Made by a program: the position numbers and the translations under genes. This document shows, piece after piece, positions 62,461-64,000 of a DNA stretch of 64,000 bases (positions are counted from its first letter, which is position 1; each line of letters begins with the position of its first letter). The stretch is taken from the NCBI GenBank assembly GCA_934307335.1, contig CAKRCL010000001.1, forward strand, positions 28,942 to 92,941, given 5' to 3'. Source of the DNA: an uncultured Dorea sp. GTDB taxonomy: Bacteria; Bacillota; Clostridia; Lachnospirales; Lachnospiraceae. Under the pieces are notes generated by a model, which did no database searches, was not told the origin of the DNA, and was given only the letters and a program-made list of their open reading frames with translations.

Positions 62461-63728
62461 ATAAAAAACCATTTGTAACAAAAGAACAGCTCGATGAGAT
62501 TATAAAAGAATATCCGACCCCGTTCCATCTCTATGATGAGAAGGGAATCCGTAAGAATATGCAGGCTTTGAAGGAAGCTTTTGCATGGAATCCGGGATAT
62601 AAGGAGTATTTTGCTGTAAAAGCAACGCCGAATCCATTTCTGATTGATATATTGAGAGAATATGGCTGTGGTTGTGACTGTTCTTCTTATACGGAGCTTT
62701 TATTGTCAGATGCCATGGGCGTACATGGGGAAGACATTATGTTTTCCTCTAACGATACACCGAAGGAAGAGTATGAGCTGGCACACAAATTAGGCGCGAT
62801 TATTAATCTTGATGATATTACGCATATTGATTTTCTGGAAGAGACCATTGGTGAGATCCCGGAAACAATCAGCTGTCGTTATAACCCGGGTGGATTATTT
62901 AAAATCAGTAATGATATTATGGATAATCCGGGTGATGCGAAATTTGGTATGACGACGGAACAGCTTTTTGAAGCTTTCAAGATATTGAAAAGCAAAGGAG
63001 CTAAAGAATTTGGTATTCATGCATTTCTTGCAAGTAATACAGTAACGAATGAATACTATCCGATGCTTGCAAAGGTGCTTTTTGAGGTCGCTGTGCAGCT
63101 TCAAAAGGAAACAGGAGTACATATTAAATTTATCAACTTGTCAGGTGGCATTGGAATTCCATACAGACCGGATCAGGAGCCAAATGATATTCGAGCAATT
63201 GGAGATGGTGTCAGAGAAGTTTATAATGAAGTGCTTGTGCCGGCGGGCATGGGAGATGTTGCTCTTTATACAGAGCTTGGAAGATTTATGCTTGGACCAT
63301 ATGGATGCCTTGTGACAAAAGCAATTCATGAGAAACATACACATAAGGAATATATTGGTGTAGATGCTTGCGCGGTTAATCTGATGCGTCCGGCTATGTA
63401 TGGAGCATACCATCATATTACTGTTATGGGTAAGGAAGATGCACCGTGCGATCACAAATATGATGTTACAGGATCCCTTTGTGAGAATAACGACAAATTT
63501 GCAATCGACCGTATGCTGCCAAAGATTGATAAAGGTGATATTCTGGTGATTCATGACGCTGGAGCACATGGATTTTCTATGGGATATAATTACAATGGAA
63601 AGCTGAAATCAGCAGAGCTCTTATTGAAAGAGGATGGAAGTACACAACTGATAAGAAGAGCTGAAACTCCGGCAGATTATTTTGCAACATTTGACTGTTT
63701 TGACATTGGGAAAAAATTATTAAAATAA
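62457..63728 (+). CDS. lysA: Diaminopimelate decarboxylase-like PLP enzyme
   Basis: 423 residues. Alanine-racemase fold type III: PLP Lys in YFAVKATPNPFLID, substrate loop INLSGGIGIPYRP, TELGRFMLGPYG, then GSLCENNDKFA with the catalytic Cys, and DAGAHGFSMGYNYN. The usual GAYG appears as GAHG. Makes lysine and CO2 from meso-diaminopimelate; a carboxynorspermidine-type role is less likely. Overlaps the TrmB gene by 4 bases. The pairing with TrmB is not a usual lysA context. Confidence 0.85.
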   Translation: MNKKPFVTKEQLDEIIKEYPTPFHLYDEKGIRKNMQALKEAFAWNPGYKEYFAVKATPNPFLIDILREYGCGCDCSSYTELLLSDAMGVHGEDIMFSSNDTPKEEYELAHKLGAIINLDDITHIDFLEETIGEIPETISCRYNPGGLFKISNDIMDNPGDAKFGMTTEQLFEAFKILKSKGAKEFGIHAFLASNTVTNEYYPMLAKVLFEVAVQLQKETGVHIKFINLSGGIGIPYRPDQEPNDIRAIGDGVREVYNEVLVPAGMGDVALYTELGRFMLGPYGCLVTKAIHEKHTHKEYIGVDACAVNLMRPAMYGAYHHITVMGKEDAPCDHKYDVTGSLCENNDKFAIDRMLPKIDKGDILVIHDAGAHGFSMGYNYNGKLKSAELLLKEDGSTQLIRRAETPADYFATFDCFDIGKKLLK

Positions 63729-63788
63729 CTGTTGTAATTCTTAGAATTGTGTGTTACAATTAATCTCGGCTTGAAAAAGCTGAGACAT

Positions 63789-63871
63789 GCGGATGTGGCG
63801 GAATGGCAGACGCATCAGACTCAAAATCTGACGTAGGTGACTATGTGCGGGTTCAAGTCCCGCCATCCGCA
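63789..63871 (+). tRNA. tRNA-Leu(CAA)
   Basis: 83 nt. Acceptor stem GCGGATG/CATCCGC with discriminator A; anticodon stem TCAGA/TCTGA around loop CTCAAAA, anticodon CAA; a long variable arm; T loop GTTCAAGTC. CCA is not encoded. Confidence 0.95.
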
Positions 63872-63886
63872 TTGAGTTTTAGCAAG

Positions 63887-63923
63887 AAAGCATCGAAGAC
63901 TGGAAGGTTTTCGATGCTTTTTT
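63887..63923 (+). terminator. Terminator after tRNA-Leu
   Basis: AAAGCATCGAA (63887-63897) pairs with TTCGATGCTTT (63910-63920), then TTTT. Confidence 0.88.
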
Positions 63924-63935
63924 ATATAATAGGAA

Positions 63936-63955
63936 AGTTCGACATTCGTCGAACT
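63936..63955. other. 20-bp palindrome near the window end
   Basis: AGTTCGAC-ATTC-GTCGAACT, perfect arms of 8 bp around a 4-base centre identical to that of the recA SOS box, but arms differ (CGAC rather than CGAAC). Could be an operator or part of a read-through terminator. Confidence 0.4.
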
Positions 63956-63968
63956 CTTGATAAAAAGA

Positions 63969-63986
63969 GCCCGCACAAAAGCGGGC
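63969..63986 (-). terminator. Minus-strand terminator of a gene beyond the window
   Basis: GCCCGC/GCGGGC stem with a 6-nt loop; on the minus strand it is followed by TCTTTTTA. It implies a leftward gene to the right of the window. Confidence 0.75.
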
Positions 63987-64000
63987 ATAGAAAACAGACG

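Noticed and set aside
1-64000. CRISPR array, rRNA operon, T-box leader or known riboswitch
   Set aside because: No regularly spaced repeats with unique spacers, no rRNA signatures, and no T-box or riboswitch core recognised upstream of any gene.

Overview
The window looks like a chromosome segment from a low-GC, Gram-positive anaerobe of the Lachnospiraceae (Dorea / Mediterraneibacter / Blautia type). This rests on gene content and order: scpA-scpB, recA-recX-rny, a clustered glycolytic run (gap-pgk-tpiA ... gpmI), an IscR/IscS/IscU-MnmA cluster, a very large 2-hydroxyacyl-CoA dehydratase activase, consensus TTGACA/TATAAT promoters, strong AGGAGG ribosome sites and a Gram-positive LexA box at recA. 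The species assignment is inference.

Left host part (1-27.5 kb): the 3' end of a Cu+ P-type ATPase whose C-terminal HMA domain also has its own ribosome site and ATG (possible nested CopZ); a Uma2-type gene; a D,D-carboxypeptidase; a divergent cluster of an SDR without its catalytic lysine, a degenerate phenylalanyl-tRNA-synthetase-like protein, an old-yellow-enzyme oxidoreductase with altered active-site residues and an XRE regulator; aminopeptidase P; HAD phosphatase and phosphoesterase; scpAB; a second carboxypeptidase; recA-recX-rny; NUDIX; a SpoIIM-like membrane protein; the Fe-S/thiouridine cluster; a PHP phosphatase; gap, pgk and tpiA.

Mobile element (about 27,555-50,743, 23.2 kb): it is inserted exactly at the 3' end of tpiA. 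A 16-bp imperfect repeat (14/16) at both ends encodes the last tpiA codons VNYK plus stop. The native tpiA terminator now lies 23 kb away at 50,768. The element has a tyrosine integrase at the left end, a probable excisionase-type winged-helix protein at the right end, paired arm-type repeats at both ends, an XRE repressor with five 16-bp operators (four between two divergent promoters, one at its own gene), a serine resolvase with a res-like repeat array, and one LexA-like box. Its largest module is phage-like: a prohead-protease-like protein, a Dit-like distal tail protein, a chaperone-position protein, a 2,331-residue tape-measure protein with a cell-wall-binding-like repeat, and two HU-like proteins. 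I find no terminase, portal, major capsid, holin/lysin, relaxase or type IV secretion gene. A satellite that supplies tail parts, a tailocin-like element and a decayed prophage are the main readings; the intact ORFs, intact switch and individually terminated genes argue against simple decay. A strongly structured RNA candidate (45,337-45,640), three near-identical promoters and several attenuator-like leaders are further unexplained features.

Right host part (50.8-64 kb): the native tpiA terminator, an alpha/beta hydrolase, gpmI, a TraX-family membrane protein, a HAD phosphatase, the 1,414-residue activase on the minus strand, a rhomboid-like membrane protein with a zinc ribbon, pyruvate kinase, a TrmB-type regulator overlapping a diaminopimelate-decarboxylase-like gene, and tRNA-Leu(CAA).

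All functional calls come from reading motifs by eye; no database search was run.
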